This document shows, one piece after another, positions 40,976 through 41,578 of a stretch of DNA of 41,578 nucleotides. The notes beneath the pieces are model-generated. The model ran no database searches, was not told where the DNA came from, and worked only from the letters and a program-made list of their open reading frames with translations. This DNA is from JAAUTS01 sp038250235 (lineage in GTDB: Bacteria > Verrucomicrobiota > Verrucomicrobiia > Methylacidiphilales > JAAUTS01): positions 1 through 41,578 of the forward strand of contig JBBSCO010000023.1 of assembly GCA_038250235.1 (NCBI GenBank). Reading direction: 5' to 3'. A program made the translations under genes and the position numbers. Numbering within the stretch: position 1 is the stretch's first letter; each line of letters begins with the position of its first letter.

Positions 40976-41467
40976 ATGCCTGAATCCCTGGCCTCCATCC
41001 CCGCCGTCCGGGTCGGCTTCGTCATTCCCGACTTTGAAGTCGTGGCCTACGCCAACGGGGAAGTCGAACTCTTTAATCTCTCCGACTTCGAAAAACACAA
41101 CGTTCAACTCGCCAGTGTCAGCATGGATTCAGTTTATGTCCACAAAGCCTGGGTCAACAGCGACAACAGGCTTAAGGATATCAGATTCCCCATGATTTCC
41201 GACAATGGCGGAGACCTTTCACGCACCTTCGGCACCTACTGCGACAAAGAAAAGATGAGCAAACGCGGCACCTTCATCATCGATCCAGATGGCATTCTCG
41301 TAAGCATGGAGATTACCAACAACAGTTTCGGGCGCAACGTGGATGAACTCATCTGCAAGATTGACGCCGCCGCTTTTGTCAGGGCCAACCCCGGCCAGGC
41401 CTGCCCCGCCAGTTGGAAACCCGGGAAAAGCAGCATCGCCATCCAACTCGGAAAACAAACCATCTAA
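40976..41467 (+). CDS. AhpC-like peroxiredoxin lacking the peroxidatic cysteine segment
   Basis: From ATG 40976, 163 residues, against about 187 for AhpC. The N-terminus (VGFVIPDFEVVAYANGEVEL), and everything from VQLASVSMDSVYVHKAWVNS through KRGTFIIDPDGILVSMEITN, NSFGRNVDELICKIDAAAFV and GQACPASWKPGKS, match the AhpC/Prx1 family. The roughly 34 residues normally between LSDF and the LGV/HNV strand, which carry FFYPADFTFVCPTE with the peroxidatic Cys, are absent: FNLSDF38 runs straight into EKHNVQL. The resolving Cys143 remains. The frame is intact. The product cannot work as a normal peroxidase; it may be a pseudogene product or a repurposed binding protein. Confidence 0.85.
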   Translation: MPESLASIPAVRVGFVIPDFEVVAYANGEVELFNLSDFEKHNVQLASVSMDSVYVHKAWVNSDNRLKDIRFPMISDNGGDLSRTFGTYCDKEKMSKRGTFIIDPDGILVSMEITNNSFGRNVDELICKIDAAAFVRANPGQACPASWKPGKSSIAIQLGKQTI

Positions 41468-41488
41468 AAAACCCAACAAACAACACCC

Positions 41489-41578
41489 ATGAAAATCATC
41501 AACGAGTTCAAAGAGTTCATCGCCAAAGGCAACGCCTTCGACCTCGCGGTAGGGGTGATCATCGGGGGAGCCTTCGCG
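41489..41578 (+). CDS. mscL: Large-conductance mechanosensitive channel, 5' end only
   Basis: The last 90 bases encode 30 residues, MKIINEFKEFIAKGNAFDLA followed by VGVIIGGAFA, the amphipathic N-helix and the beginning of the first membrane helix of MscL. The gene runs off the window edge. It starts 21 bases after the AhpC-like gene, on the same strand. Confidence 0.9.
   Translation, partial: MKIINEFKEFIAKGNAFDLAVGVIIGGAFA

Noticed and set aside
1..41578. CRISPR array, tRNA genes, rRNA genes, transposases, phage genes
   Set aside because: None found by eye: no regularly spaced direct repeats, no T-loop/acceptor patterns and no integrase or transposase motifs.

Overview
The window looks like chromosome from a Gram-negative member of the Verrucomicrobiota. 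The evidence is a PEP-CTERM protein, an H-x9-10-DG type pseudopilin, an Mla lipid-transport operon, many secreted proteins and lipoproteins, and small stress proteins of the Thivi_2564, DUF883 and BON types. The phylum call is inference from gene content; no rRNA or tRNA gene is visible. Genes are dense on both strands, mostly single genes or 2-4 gene operons. I see no transposase, phage module or CRISPR array.

Region 1 (1-7905): a translationally coupled pair (class I glutamine amidotransferase-like hydrolase and transglutaminase-like protein) is followed by a long minus-strand run. This run holds small stress proteins (dodecin, CsbD, DUF883, glycine-zipper stress protein, BON lipoprotein, Thivi_2564 membrane protein) with an mlaE-mlaF-mlaD operon and an outer-membrane barrel gene embedded among them. 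A 650-base gene-free stretch full of short hairpins lies at 5639-6288.

Region 2 (8038-20742): housekeeping and mixed genes: mnmA, a CPA2-type antiporter with RCK_C tails, an esterase, a sulfotransferase, exonuclease III, DUF3820, YjbQ, an ABC1/AarF kinase, a histone H1-like protein, a peptidoglycan-binding protein, a MEKHLA sensor-type protein, a REC-DUF4388 response regulator, an NlpC/P60 hydrolase and a small lipoprotein. A broken yceI remnant lies at 19101-19340.

Region 3 (20765-29381): a sugar-type cluster (Gfo/Idh/MocA oxidoreductase and ThuA-like protein, with a divergent AraC regulator), a sulfur/Fe-S group (rhodanese, SufS, SufU), a double class II aldolase whose second half has lost its metal ligands, and an EF-hand protein.

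Region 4 (29514-33723): a repeat-containing secreted protein of unknown function precedes exbB, exbD and tonB, an energy-transducing module for the outer membrane. A 26-residue basic mini-gene follows.

Region 5 (33728-41578): polA and a Fur/Zur-type regulator on the minus strand face a four-gene plus-strand operon: pseudopilin, PEP-CTERM protein with a histidine-bearing choice-of-anchor-M/All3515-like domain, CobW/ZNG1-type GTPase with GCICC motif, and a ZnuA-like zinc-binding protein with a His-rich loop. The shared 53-base divergent promoter carries Fur/Zur-like dyads. I read this as a zinc-starvation locus joining uptake, metallochaperone and cell-surface display, and consider it the most interesting system here. 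It is followed by an AhpC-like peroxiredoxin that has lost its peroxidatic cysteine segment in frame, and by the first 30 codons of mscL.
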